Origin: Doris montereyensis | Taxonomy: Eukaryota; Mollusca; Gastropoda; Nudibranchia; Dorididae | Length of the DNA: 64,000 nt | Assembly (NCBI GenBank): GCA_037039925.1 | Contig: JAXRKP010001285.1 | Span: 31,001-95,000, forward strand | Reading direction: 5' to 3' | Shown: in pieces, positions 12,501-27,500 of the stretch | Numbering within the stretch: position 1 is the first letter of the stretch | How the letters are laid out: each line of letters opens with the position of its first letter | Position numbers and translations under genes: made by a program | Notes under the pieces: generated by a model | The model's input: the letters and a program-made list of their open reading frames with translations, nothing else | Told to the model about the DNA's origin: nothing | Databases searched by the model: none

Positions 12501-15500
12501 TGCACTGTCATAGTCTTTTTAATTGCCCGCCTAACCCGCCAATCACAGGGGTAGACGTGTGATGTTTGATTATGTGTTTTATTTATCTACCGTCCAGCAA
12601 AGATCAAAAATGAGTGTGAGTGACGACTATGATAATTGCCATCTTTGTTTTCATCAACTGGTCCTGTGGCTACTTGTTCGTTTAATTCTGCATTTTGCCA
12701 CTCACAGAAGGGCTTAGGCACCTCAAACTGAGGGAAAACCAAAATCCCTTGGTCCCTGGGAAATCGGAAAATTAGGAAAATTTTACAATCCACCAAAAGT
12801 TCTTGTTTAGAGAAGTTCCAATGTAAAACACTGACTGACTGACTGATTGGTCGAAATTTATTCCATGCACCATATGAGATGATCCCACTGTGAACTAAGA
12901 GAAACCGGCAAGGTAAAAGGTAAAAGATAGGTGAAAGAGTGAGAGGAAAGAAGTAGCACCTACCAGTAGCCACCCACCAATTCCTTACAATTGAAATGGA
13001 CAAACACCAGGATGGCAGACATGTGACTGTACCCACCAACTGCCAAATGGACAAACACCAGGATGGCAGACATGTGACCAGTAGCCACCCACCAACTGCT
13101 TACAATTGAAATGGACAAACACCAGGATGGCAGACATGTGACTGTAGCCACCCACCAACTGCTTACAATTGAAATGGACAAACACCAGGATGGCAGACAT
13201 GTGACCCACCCACCAACTGCTTACAATTGAAATGGACAAACACCAGGATGGCAGACATGTGACTGTAGCCACCACCAACTGCTTACAATTGAAATGGACA
13301 AACACCAGGATGGCAGACATGTGACCAGTAGCCACCCACTAACCACTAAATGGACAAACACCAGGATGGCAGACATGTGACAGCCATTGAAATGGACAAA
13401 CACCAGGATGGCAGACATGTGACTGTAGCCACCCACTAACTGCTTACAATTGAAATGGACAAACACCAGGATGGCAGACATGTGACTGTAGCCACCCACC
13501 AACTGCTTACAATTGAAATGGACAAACACCAGGATGGCAGACATGTGACCAGTAGCCACCCACTAACTGCTTACAATTGAAATGGACAAACACCAGGATG
13601 GCAGACATGTGACCAGTAGCCACCCACCAACTGCTTACAATTGAAATGGACAAACACCAGGATGGCAGACATGTGACTGTAGCCACCCACCCACCCACTG
13701 CTTACAATTGAAATGGACAAACACCAGGATGGCAGACATGTAACCAGTAGCCACCCACCAACTGCTTACAATTGAAATGGACAAACACCAGGATGGCAGA
13801 CATGTGACCAGTAGCCACCCACCAACTGCTTACAATTGAAATGGACAAACACCAGGATGGCAGACATGTGACTGTAGCCACCCACCAACTGCTTACAATT
13901 GAAATGGACAAACACCAGGATGGCAGACATGTGACTGTAGCCACCCACCAACTGCTTACAATTGAAATAGACAAACACCAGGATGGCAGACATGTGACTG
14001 TAGCCACCCACCAACTGCTTACAATTGAAATAGACAAACACCAGGATGGCAGACATGTGACTGTAGCCACCCACCAACTGCTTACAATTGAAATGGACAA
14101 ACACCAGGATGGCAGACATGTCACCAGTAGCCACCCACCAACTGCTTACAATTGAAATGGACAAACACCAGGATGGCAGACATGTAACCAGTAGCCACTC
14201 ACTAACTGCTTACAATTGAAATGGACAAACACCAGGATGGCAGACATGTGACCAGTAGCCACCCACTAACTGCTTACAATTGAAATGGACAAACACCAGG
14301 ATGGCAGACATGTGACCAGTAGCCACCCACCAACTGCTTACAATTGAAATGGACAAACACCAGGATGGCAGACATGTGACTGTAGCCACCCACCAACTGC
14401 TTACAATTGAAATGGACAAACACCAGGATGGCAGACATGTGACTGTAGCCACCCACCAACTGCTTACAATTGAAATGGACAAACACCAGGATGGCAGACA
14501 TGTGACTGTAGCCACCCACCAACTGCTTACAATTGAAATGGACAAACACCAGGATGGCAGACATGTGACCAGTAGCCACTCACCAACTGCTTACAATTGA
14601 AATGGACAAACACCAGGATGGCAGACATGTGACTGTAGCCACCCACCAACTGCTTACAATTGAAATGGACAAACACCAGGATGGCAGACATGTGACTGTA
14701 GCCACCCACCAACTGCTTACAATTGAAATGGACAAACACCAGGATGGCAGACATGTGACCAGTAGCCACCCACCCACCCACTGCTTACAATTGAAATGGA
14801 CAAACACCAGGATGGCAGACATGTGACCAGTAGCCACCCACTAACTGCTTACAATTGAAATGGACAAACACCAGGATGGCAGACATGTGACTGTAGCCAC
14901 CCACCAACTGCTTACAATTGAAATGGACAAACACCAGGATGGCAGACATGTGACCAGTAGCCACTCACCAACTGCTTACAATTGAAATGGACAAACACCA
15001 GGATGGCAGACATGTGACTGTAGCCACCCACCAACTGCTTACAATTGAAATGGACAAACACCAGGATGGCAGACATGTGACTGTAGCCACCCACCAACTG
15101 CTTACAATTGAAATGGACAAACACCAGGATGGCAGACATGTGACCAGTAGCCACCCACCCACCCACTGCTTACAATTGAAATGGACAAACACCAGGATGG
15201 CAGACATGTGACCAGTAGCCACCCACTAACTGCTTACAATTGAAATGGACAAACACCAGGATGGCAGACATGTGACTGTAGCCACCCACCAACTGCTTAC
15301 AATTGAAATGGACAAACACCAGGATGGCAGACATGTGACCAGTAGCCACCCACCAACTGCTTACAATTGAAATGGACAAACACCAGGATGGCAGACATGT
15401 GACTGTAGCCACCCACCAACTGCTTACAATTGAAATGGACAAACACCAGGATGGCAGACATGTCACCAGTAGCCACCCACCAACTGCTTACAATTGAAAT

Positions 15501-18500
15501 GGACAAACACCAGGATGGCAGACATGTGACTGTAGCCACCCACCAACTGCTTACAATTGAAATGGACAAACACCAGGATGGCAGACATGTGACCAGTAGC
15601 CACTCACCAACTGCTTACAATTGAAATGGACAAACACCAGGATGGCAGACATGTGACTGTAGCCACCCACCAACTGCTTACAATTGAAATGGACAAACAC
15701 CAGGATGGCAGACAGACATGTGACCAGTAGCCACCCACCCACCCACTGCTTACAATTGAAATGGACAAACACCAGGATGGCAGACATGTGACCAGTAGCC
15801 ACCCACTAACTGCTTACAATTGAAATGGACAAACACCAGGATGGCAGACATGTGACTGTAGCCACCCACTAACTGCTTACAATTGAAATGGACAAACACC
15901 AGGATGGCAGACATGTGACTGTAGCCACCCACCAACTGCTTACAATTGAAATAGACAAACACCAGGATGGCAGACATGTGACTGTAGCCACCCACCAACT
16001 GCTTACAATTGAAATAGACAAACACCAGGATGGCAGACATGTGACTGTAGCCACCCACCAACTGCTTAAATGGACAAACACCAGGATGGCAGACATGAAA
16101 TGAAATGACAAACACCAGGATGGCAGACATGTAACCAGTAGCCACCCACTAACTGCTTACAATTGAAATAGACAAACACCAGGATGGCAGACATGTAACC
16201 AGTAGCCACTCACTAACTGCTTACAATTGAAATAGACAAACACCAGGATGGCAGACATGTGACTGTAGCCACCCACCAACTGCTTACAATTGAAATGGAC
16301 AAACACCAGGATGGCAGACATGTCAAAGGGTGAAAGGAAAGAAGAGTACCACCCACACTTCATAGTTGATCAAATCAATCAGCTAAGTATGTCTCAGCTA
16401 ATTATGTCTCAGCTAAGTATGTCTCAGTTAAGTATGTCTCAGCTAAGTATGTCTCAGCTAAGTATGTCTCAGTCTCAGTATGTCTCAGCTAAGTATGTCT
16501 CCTTCTCAGTATGTCACAGCTAAGTATGTCTCAGTCTCAGTATGTCTCAGCTAAGTATGTCTCAGTCTCAGTATGTCTCAGTCTCAGTAGTTTCACCCAG
16601 ATTCATTCAGCCAAACAATTGATGTGATGAATATCGTCGATGCAGTTCGCTATTCGAGCATGGAGCATTTTTCAAAAATCCTGTTTGCCTCGTGTTAGAC
16701 AAGAATACATGCCTGTGCACCAGTTCTATAAATATCTTACCAAACAAACAATAAAACTGACTGAATTTAGTCACGGCGCTATGCGCGTAAGAAAACTTTT
16801 TTTTTTTGCTCCGCTAAATACGTATGGTCCAGTGACGTTCGTGGTCAATCTTCATCGTCTTCAGGCCGACAGTTTTCATCTTTCAAGGTGAAGTTTTAGT
16901 TATGTTACCATGCATTTCATGTCGCTATGGTCCCTCTTTTTGAATGTTAGGATGTTTTTTTCCTTTAATAACATGCTTTTAGCATTAAGAAAGATAATTT
17001 TCTCTACCCTACCCAAAAGAAATGAGTACCTCTGTGGTGAGTCAATGCCGGGAAGTGCTTTACGGAGATAGCACAGCGCCTTTGCCCACAAACAGCCAGG
17101 CAGAGATAGAGATGCGTGTTTGGTGACTTCCAGCAATGGGAATAGTGGCATAATAATAATGCACAGTACACATTAGTGGGAAGACAATACAGGTCAAATT
17201 CAATTCATCAAAAAGACAGCAACCTTTCATCGTGTGCCTTCATGCATTTCATTCAATTCATCAAAAAAGGCAGCAACCTTTCATCGTGTGCACTCACGCA
17301 TTAAATTTGTAAAAAAAAAACCAGCAACCTTTCATCGTGTGCACTTATGCATTCCATTCAATTCATCAAAAAAGCAGCAACCTTTTATTGTGTGCACTCA
17401 TGCATTCCATTCAATTCATCAAAAAGCAGCAACCTTTTATTGTGTGCACTCATGCATTCCATTCAATTCATCAAAAAGCAGCAACCTTTCATCGTGTGCA
17501 CTCATGCATTCCATTCAATTCATCAAAAACGCAGCAACCTTCCATCATGTGCACTCATGCATTTCATCCAATTCATCAAAAAGGCAGCAACCTTTCATCG
17601 TGCACTCATGCATTCAATTCATCAAAAAGACAGCAAGCTTTCATCGTGTGCACTCACCACGAAGTAAGAGCCGGTGGGTACCTCCCGGAAAACAAAGGTC
17701 CCGTCTTCTCTGGACGTAACATGGCAGAGAGCTTGGAGAGTCGAGTCCTTGGACTTAAAACCAGCCGGTGCGCCTTTTTTGGCACTGGCCAACGGTCTGA
17801 AATGTAGGTTGGAACCGTAGAGCAACAGAAACTTTTAAATGAGGCAAAAAATGAAGTTCAATCATGACAAAGGGAAATATTGCAAATTTCATCCAATACA
17901 CAACTTGGGTATCGAGGCAAAGGAAAAGTAAAGTTGATATGGAAAGCAATTGCAAACTATCATACAATGGTATATACTTAGAAAAGGCTGGACGCTATGG
18001 TGTATACTTAGAAAAGTCTGGATACTATGGTGTATGCTTAGAAAAGGCTGGACGCTATGGTGTATACTTAGAAAAGTCTGGATACTATGGTGTATACATA
18101 GAAAAGTCTGGATACTATGGTGTATACTTAGAAACGTCTGGATACTATGGTGTATGCTTAGAAACGTCTGGACACTATGGTGTATACTTAGAAAATCTGG
18201 ACACTATGGTGTAGACTTAGAAACGCCTGGACGCTTATGGTGTATACTTAGAAACGTCTGGACACTATGGTGTATGCTTAGAAACGTCTGGACACTATGG
18301 TGTATGCTTAGAAACGTCTGGACACTATGGTGTATACTTAGAAACGTCTGGACACTATGGTGTATACTTAGAAACGTCTGGATACTATGGTGTATACTTA
18401 GAAACGTCTGGACACTATGGTGTATACTTAGAAACGTCTGGACACTATGGTGTATGCTTAGAACAGTCTGGATACTATGGTGTATACTTAGAAAAGTCTG

Positions 18501-21500
18501 GACACTATGGTGTATACTTAGAAACGTCTGAACACTATGGTGTATACTTAAAAACGTCTGGACACTATGGTGTATACTTAGAAACGTCTGCACACTATGG
18601 TGTATACTTAGAAACATCTGGAAATGGTGTATCTCTGGACACTATGGTGTATATTTAAAAACGTCTGCACACTATGGTGTATACTGTATAGTTAGAAACA
18701 TGCACACTATGGTGTATGCTTAAAAAGTCTGGACACTATGGTGTATATTTAAAAACGTCTGGACACTATGGTGTATATTTAGAAACATCTGCACACTATG
18801 GTGTATACTTAAAAAGTCTGGACACTATGGTGTATATTTAAAAACGTCTGGACACTATGGTGTATATTTAAAACATCTGTACACTATGGTGTATATTTAG
18901 AAACGTCTGGACACTATGGTGTATATATCGAAACGTCTGGACACTATGGTGTATAGTTAGAAAACATCTGCACACTGTGGTGTATATTTAGAAACGTCTG
19001 GACACTATGGTGTATATATGGTGTATACTTAGAAATGTCTGGACACTATGGTGTATATTTAGAAACGTCTGGACACTATGGTGTATACTTAGAAACGCCT
19101 GGACACTATGGTGTATACTTAGAAACGTCTGCATACTATGGTGTATACTTAGAAACGTCTGGACACTATGGTGTATATACTTGGACACTATGGTGTAGAA
19201 ACGTCTGCATACTATGGTGTATACCTAGAAACGTCTGGACACTATGGTGTATACTTAGAAACGTCTGGATACTATGGTGTATACTTAGAAATGTCTGGAC
19301 ACTATGGTGTATACTTAGAAACGTCTGGACACTATGGTGTATACTTAGAAACATCTGGACACTATGGTGTATACTTAGAAACGTCTGGACACTACGGTGG
19401 ATACTTAGAAAAAATCTGGACACTATGGTGCATACTTATATAAAACCTTGACACTACTCTGTATACCTAGAAAATAAATGGACATTACGCTGTATACTTA
19501 GAAAAATTAATGGACATTACGCTGTATACTTAGAAAAAAATGGACATTACGCTGTATACCTAGAAAAAATGGACATTACGCTGTATACCTAGAAAAAATG
19601 GACATTACGCTGTATACTTAGAAAAATTAATGGACATTACACTGTATACTTAGAAAAATTATGGACATTACGATGCATACTTAGAAAAATTATGGACATT
19701 ACGATGCATACTTAGAAAAATTATGGACATTACGCTGTATACTTAGAAAAATCTGGACACTTTGCTGTATACTTATGAAAAATCTGGATACTACAGTGTA
19801 TACTTAGAAAAATCTGGACACAGTGGTGTATACTAATAAAAAATCTGGACACTATGGTTTATACTTAGAAAAATCTGAACACTACGGTGTATACTTAGAC
19901 AAATCTTGACACTACGGTGTATTCTTAGACAAATCTTGACACTACGGTGTATTCTTAGACAAATCTTGACACTACGGTGTATACTTAGACAAATCTAAAC
20001 ACTACGGTGGATACTTAGAAAAGTCTGGACACTACTGTGGATTAGTCAAAGCTGAGCAAAGAGTACCTTCTTTACTTTAGCATTTCACAGCTTGGAAAAG
20101 GTTTTATATTCTGACGACTTTTCTCATCTCTAAACTTTATGGTCCAGTACATCATCTGAACCTAGTTCCAATGCCTTTGTTATCAAACCAACCCACTTTA
20201 TGAGTTTCCTTTGGGTTTTTTAATAGCAAATCATTCAAACGCACTATCAAACATGTACAGAACCAACAATTTCATACGATTTCTCTACCCAAATGGCTGA
20301 TTGACCTGAAGTGCGCTTTCTCTATACAATGAGTCTCCTCCCCAATTTGGGAATGAGAATAAAAGTCTGCGTCAATCTAGTTTTCAACAGCAGTAAACAC
20401 AGCGTCATCCATGACTATATAATCTTCTTTTTTCTTTCATTTTCAACATGAGATGTAACTGTACGTAAAAAGGTTAAAAAAAAAAAAACTAAAATGATGA
20501 CAAAACCTACTTACCAGTTTTGCGCCTGACCGAGAGAAAAGAACAAAGTTGACAGATTTCATCGGGTGCCCATCACCAGTCACTTGACCCTGAAATTGAC
20601 ATTGAAATTCAAATAAGATTGGGAAAATAATAATTACCTTATCTCACTATGCTCACAAAAAGAAAGAAAAAAAAAGTAGAACCTATCAACAGTAAAAGAA
20701 AGAAAAAGAAAAAGTAGAACCTACCAACAGTAAAAGAAAGAAAAAGTAGAACCTACCAACAGCAAAAGAAAGAAAGAAAAAGTGGAACCTACCAACAGTA
20801 AAAGAAAAGAAAAAGTAGAACCTACCAACAGTAAAAGAAAGAAAGAAAAGTAAAAGAAAGAAAAGTAGAACCTACCAACAGTAAAAGAAAGAAAAAGTAG
20901 AACCTACCAACAGTAAAAGAAAAAAAAGTAGAACCTAACCAAACAGTAAAAGAAAGAAAAAGTAGAACCTACCAACAGTAAAAGAAAGAAAGAAAAAGTA
21001 GAACCTACCAACAGTAAAAGAAAGAAAAAGTAGAACCTACCAACAGTAAAAGAAAGAAAAAGTAGAACCTACCAACAGTAAAAGAAAGAAAGAAAAGTAG
21101 AACCTACCAACAGTAAAAGAAAGAAAGAAAAAGTAGAACCTACCAACAGTAAAAAGAAAGAAAAAGTAGAACCTACCAACAGTAAAAGAAAGAAAGAAAA
21201 AGTAGAACCTACCAACATTAAAAGAAAGAAAAAAAAGTAGAACCTACCAACAGTAAAAGAAAGAAAGAAAAAGTAGAACCTACCAACAGTAAAAGAAAGA
21301 AAGAAAAAGTAGAACCTACCAACAGTAAAAGAAAAGAAAAATAGAACCTACCAACAGTAAAAGAAAGAAAAAAGTAGAACCTACCAACAGTAAAAGAAAG
21401 AAAAAGGAGAACCTACCAACAGTAAAAGAAAGAAAAAGTAGAACCTACCTACCAACATTAAAAGAAAGAAAAAGTAGAACCTACCAACATTAAAAGAAAG

Positions 21501-24500
21501 AAAAAGAACCTACCAACAGTAAAAGAAAGAAAAAGTAGAACCTACCAACATTAAAAGAAAGAAAAAGTAGAACCTACCAACAGTAAAAGAAACAAAAGTA
21601 GAACCTACCAACAGTAAAAGAAAGAAAAAAAAGTAGAACCTACCAACAGTAAAAGAAAAGAAAAAGTAGAACCTACCAACAGTAAAAGAAAGAAAAACTA
21701 GAACCTACCAACAGTAAAAGAAAGAAAAAAAAGTAGAACCTACCAACAGTAAAAGAAAGAAAAGAAAAAGTAGAACCTACCAACAGTAAAAGAAAGAAAA
21801 AGTAGAACCTACCAACAGTAAAAGAAAGAAAAAGTAGAACCTACCAACAGTAAAAGAAAGAAAAAAAAGTAGAACCTACCAACAGTAAAAGAAAGAAAAA
21901 GTAGAACCTACCAACAGTAAAAGAAAGAAAAAAAAGTAGAACCTACCAACAGTAAAAGAAAGAAAGAAAAAGTAGAACCTACCAACAGTAAAAGAAAGAA
22001 AAAACAAGTAGAACCTACCAACAGTAAAAGAAAGAAAGAAAAGTAGAACCTACCAACAGTAAAAGAAAGAAAAAGTAGAACCTACCAACAGTAAAAGAAA
22101 GAAAGAAAAAGTAGAACCTACCAACAGTAAAAGAAAGAAAGAAAAAGTAGAACCTACCAACAGTAAAAGAAAGAAAAAGTAGAACCTACCAACAGTAAAA
22201 AAAGAAAGAAAAAGTAGAACCTACCAACAGTAAAAGAAAGAAAGAAAAAAGTAGAACCTACCAACAGTAAAAAGAAAGAAAAAGTAGAACCTACCAACAG
22301 TAAAAAGAAAGAAAAAAAAAAGTAGAACCTACCAACAGTAAAAGAAAGAAAAAAAAGTAGAACCTACCAACAGTAAAAGAAAGAAAAAAAAGTAGAACCT
22401 ACCAACAGTAAAAGAAAGAAAGAAAAAGTAGAACCTACCAACAGTAAAAGAAGAAAAAAAAGTAGAACCTACCAACAGTAAAAGAAAGAAAGAAAAACCA
22501 ACAGTAAAAGTAGAACCTACCAACAGTAAAAGAAAAAGAAAAAGTAGAACCTACCAACAGTAAAAGAAAGAAAAAGTAGAACCTAAACAGTAAAAGAAAG
22601 AAAAAGTAGAACCTACCAACAGTAAAAAAAGAAAGAAACCTAAAAAAAAAGTAAAAAAAGTAGAACCTACCAACAGTAAAAGAAAGAAAAAGTAAAACCT
22701 ACCAACAGTAAAAGAAAGAAAAAGTAGAACCTACCAACAGTAAAAGAAACAAAAAGTAGAACCTACCAACAGTAAAAGAAAGAAAAAGAGAACCTACCAA
22801 CAGTAAAAGAAAGAAAAAGTAGAACCTACCAACAGTAAAAGAAAGAAAAGTAGAACCTACAACAGTAAAAAGAAAGAAAAAGTAGAACCAACCAACAGTA
22901 AAAGAAAGAAAAAAAGTAGAAAAACAGTAAAAAAAAAGTAGAACCTACCAACAGTAAAAGAAAGAAAAAGTAGAAACAACCAACAGTAAAAAGAAAGAAA
23001 AAGTAGAACCAACCAACAGTAAAAGTAAGAAAAAGTAGAACCTACCAACAGTAAAAGAAAGAAAAAAAAGTAAACCTACCAACAGTAAAAGAAAGAAAAA
23101 AAAAAAAAGAAAAAAAGTAGAACCTACCAACAGTAAAGAAAGAAAGAAAAGTAGAACCTACCAACAGTAAAAAAAGAAAGAAAAAGTAGAACCTACCAAC
23201 AGTAAAAGAAAGAAAAAAGTAGAACCTACCAACAGTAAAAAAGAAAAGTAGAACCTAGTAAAAGAAAGAAAAAGTAGAACCTACCAACAATAAAAGAAAG
23301 AAAAAAAGTAGAACCTAACCAACAGTAAAAGAAAGAAAAAGTAGAACCTACCAACAGTAAAAGAAAGAAAAAGTAGAACCTACCAACAGTAAAAGAAAGA
23401 AAAAGTAGAACCTACCAACAGTAAAGAAAGAAAAAGTAGAACCAAACAGTAAAAAAAGAAAGAAGTAGAACCTACCAACAGTAAAAGAAAGAAAGAAAAA
23501 GTAGAACCTACCAACAGTAAAAGAAAGAAAGAAAAAGTAGAACCTACCAACAGTAAAAGAAAGAAAGAAAAAGTAGAACCTACCAACAGTAAAAGAAAGA
23601 AAGAAAAAGTAGAACCTACCAACAGTAAAAGAAAGAAAGAAAAAGAAGTAGAACCTACCAACAGTAAAAGAAAGAAAAGTAAACCTACCAACAGTAAAGA
23701 AAGAAAGAAAAAGAAGAAACCAACAGTAAAAGAAAGAAAGAAAAAGAACCTAGAACAAAGAGTACAACGTCATGGATAAGGTGCGGATTACAGTAAAAGA
23801 AAGAAAAGTCTAAACATCCTTTCTGTGGCAAATGCCTTATCCCCAAAGAAAGAAAAAGTAGAACCTACCAACAGGTAAAAGAAAGAAAGAAATCCCCAGA
23901 AGTAGAACTACCAACAGTAAAAGAAAGAAAAAGTAGAAACCTACCAACAGTAAAGAAAGAAAAAGTGGAACCTACCAACATTAAAAGAAAGAAAAAGCTG
24001 GAACCTACCAACAGTAAAAGAAAGAAAAAGTAGAACCTATGGTTTCCAACATTCCCCAAAAGAAAGAAAAAGTAGAACCTACCAACAGTAATCACTTTTC
24101 ATCTGAAAGAAAAGTAGAACCTACCAACAAAAAGAAAGAAAAAGTAGAACCTAAACAGTAAAAGAAAAGAAAAAGTAGAACCTACCAACATTAAAAGAAA
24201 AAGAAACCTACCAACATAAAAGAAAGAAAAAGTAGAACCTCAAATCAACAGTAAAAGAAAGGAAAAAAAGTAAACCTGGGATCACAACAGTCAAATCGTC
24301 AAAGAAAGAAAAACTAAAACCTACCAACCTTCATCAAAGAACAAAAAAGGTTTGTTGTGCTACCAACAGTAAAAGAAAAGAAAAAGTAGAACCTAAAATC
24401 ATCTGATTTACAGGATTGAAAAAAACAGAAAAGCACAACCTACCAACAGTAAAAGACAAGATTTTTCAGTTGTTTCGTTCTACTTTCACTTTCATGGGGC

Positions 24501-27500
24501 ATATGAATAAGAAAATTATAAAATGAACTTACCAACAGTAAAAGAAAGAAAGTTCAAAAACGTGAATGGCTGCCGAAACCATTGTTCAGGGCTAAAAGAA
24601 AAGAAAGAAAAGAAATAGTGAGAACCTGTAACAAACAGTACAGCAGACTGAGGCAACAAATGGCTGAACATTTTAGTCAACTCAAATTTAAGCAAAGTGA
24701 ATCCGACTGTTAATGGTCCAACAACAGATAAGGCTGCGGAAAGAATCTATTAGTGTTGAAAGTCAAAATAAATAGAACCCTTAATAAACCGAACAACAGT
24801 AATAATCCTTTCTGAAAGAAAGAAGAAGTAAAACCTATCCAACAAAAGAAAGAAAAAGCTAGAACCTTTTCCAATAAAAGAAAGAAAGAGGACGACGAAA
24901 GAAATGTCATTTGTCTTTCTTCAAAAACCTTGCTTTCAACAGTACTCTCAAGTGCTGGAAAAATGAAAACAAAAGACTGAAGGAAACAACAGCTGTTCCA
25001 ACCATTTTCCTAAAAAAAACAAATACATTTAAAAGAGTGGCATTGGTGGCAGTGGTTTGACTTTGAAAATCGTGCCAAACTGGGCTCAAATCCCATGCCA
25101 GGGCCAAAGTGTTCTGTGTTAAAATTGATTAACACAATAGTGCCAGCCGTTTCAACACAAAACAAAACACATGAAGGCATATCCTTTAACGTAACTTTCT
25201 TGAACAAAGTATGGAGTCAACCAACATTAAAGAAATCTATAGCAAGATGTCCATGACTAATAGAACCCAACATCTATCCACTAATGGAGATTGACACCAA
25301 GATGTCAATGTGCAAAGGGTTTGACAAAGGCTAAGGATGTGCACTTACCAAGATGTACCAGTAAATTTGACAAAGAAAAAGTGTGAATCTATAGCAACAT
25401 GTACCAGTAAAGAAAAAGTAAATTTAAGAATATGTAACAGAAAGACAAAGAAATAGCAAAGCCAGAATTATTTCAAAGGCTCCTTTTCCTGTAACTAATT
25501 TTTGACAAAGGCTAAGGGTGTGCATCTAGAGATGCTTATTTTAAAATATTTATAAGGCTAAGGATGTGCATCTATAGAGATAGAAAGACAAAGGCTAGGG
25601 GTGGCGCATCAAAAATAAAAGGAATTGTGCATCTAGAAAAGTAAGAAATCAAGATGTACCAGTAACAAAGACTAAGGATGTGCATCTAATAAACTAAGGA
25701 AAAAGTAGAACATCTATCAACAGTACCAGTAAGAAGTTTTGACAAGGCTAAGGGTGTGCATCTTCCAGTAAATCTACCAAGAAACTAAAACAAAGGCTAA
25801 ATCAACCACTAATGGAGTTTTGACAAAGGCTAGAACCTACATCAACAGTAAAAGTGCCAAATGAAAGAAAAAGTCAATCTATAGCAAGATGTACCAGTAA
25901 TGGAGTTTTGACAAAGGCTAAGGGGTGTGCATCTAAAGGTAACTAATGATGAACCAGCAGATGAACCATGTGCCACTAATGGAGTTTTGAAAAGAAAGGA
26001 TCATCTGATTTAATGGAGGATTGAAGGGTGTGCATCTATAGCAAGATGTACCATGTGCCCAAAAAAAAGGGTGTGCAAGTAAAACCATGTGCCAACAGTA
26101 AAAGGCTAAGAATGTTCATCTATAGCAAGAACAAAACTTTCCTACCATATGGAGTTTTGACAAAGGCTAAGGGAGAAAAGATTTACTAATGGAGTAAAAG
26201 AAAGGCTAACATCTATAGCAAGAGTCAAACGAAATAATACATCTATAGCAAGATGTACCAGTAATGCTGACAGAAAGCAAAACCATGAATGGTCAAAGGC
26301 TTAACGCTGACAGCAGATGTTCAAAAGAAAAGTAAGGAAAAGATGTAGAACATCTATTAACATGTACCATGAAATTAAAAGGCTAAGGATTGCCTATAGC
26401 AAGATGTACCAAAAAAAATAAAATGTGAGATCTAAAGATGTAACAAACAGACAAAAATCGAAAAGAAATGGCTGAACATTTTAATCCAAAGGCTAAGGGT
26501 GTGCATCTAAGCAAGATGTAATAATGGAGTTTTGACAAAGGCTAAGGATGTGCATCTGTAATGTACATCCACTAATGGAGTTTTGAAAAGGTCCATCTAT
26601 AGCAAAAATATTGATTGTGCATCTATAGCAAGAGTACCATGTGCCACTAATGGAACAAGGTGTGCATCTAAAGTAAGAAAACCTAAAAATTAATCTATCA
26701 AAGTAGAAAGAAAATGAAAAGAAAGCCTCTAATTAACAAAGAAAAATCTAAAAGAAACCTAATTAATGGAGTTTTGAAAAGGCTAAGGGTGTGCATCTAA
26801 AAAGATGTAGGCACTAACAGTAAAAGAAAGATCTAAAAGATGTAGAACCTACCACTAATGTAAAAGAAGATGAAATGAAGAAGAAAAGAAGAAGAAAAAA
26901 AAAAGAAGAAGAAAAGAAGAAGATGTAACTAATGAAAAGAAAAAGAATCTAAGCAACATGTAACTAAGAGTTTTGACAAAGAAAAAGGGTCACCCTTGTC
27001 ATTTGTCTTTTTGAAAAAAATCTAGAGAGAAAAGAAAGAAGTAGAACCTGTGCCACTAATGGAGTTTTGACAAAAGGCTAAGGATGTGCATCTAAAAGAT
27101 GAACCTGTGCCAAATGGAGTAAAAGGCTAAAGAAACCATGTGCCACTACAGTTTTGAAAAGGTTTTAGTTTCAACCATCAATGGAGTTTTGACCATTTCC
27201 ACAGTAAAACAAAGAAAGTGCAAAAGATGACCAAGAGTAGAACCTATGGCAAGATGTAAGTAATGGAGTTTTGACAAAGAGGCTGTGCATCTATAGCAAG
27301 AACCACTAATGGAGTTTTGACAAAGGCTAAGGGTGTGCATCTATAGCAAGATTAAATAAAGTTTGACAAAGGCTAAACCTGCATCTGCAAGATGTAAAAA
27401 GAAGCTAAAATAGCATCTATTAACTACAACAGTAAAAGTAACAACACAAAGGCTAAGAAAAATCAAAAGTACAGTAATGGAAGTTTGACAAAGGCTAAAA

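Noticed and set aside
12962..16325. Open frames of 80-140 codons on both strands
   Set aside because: The 63-bp unit is a multiple of three without stops, so frames stay open by periodicity. They repeat the same 21 residues.
25010..25207. Open frame with PGMGFEPSLARFSK on the minus strand
   Set aside because: Short, in the mosaic zone, and without a known domain. It may be a fragment of a SINE-like sequence.
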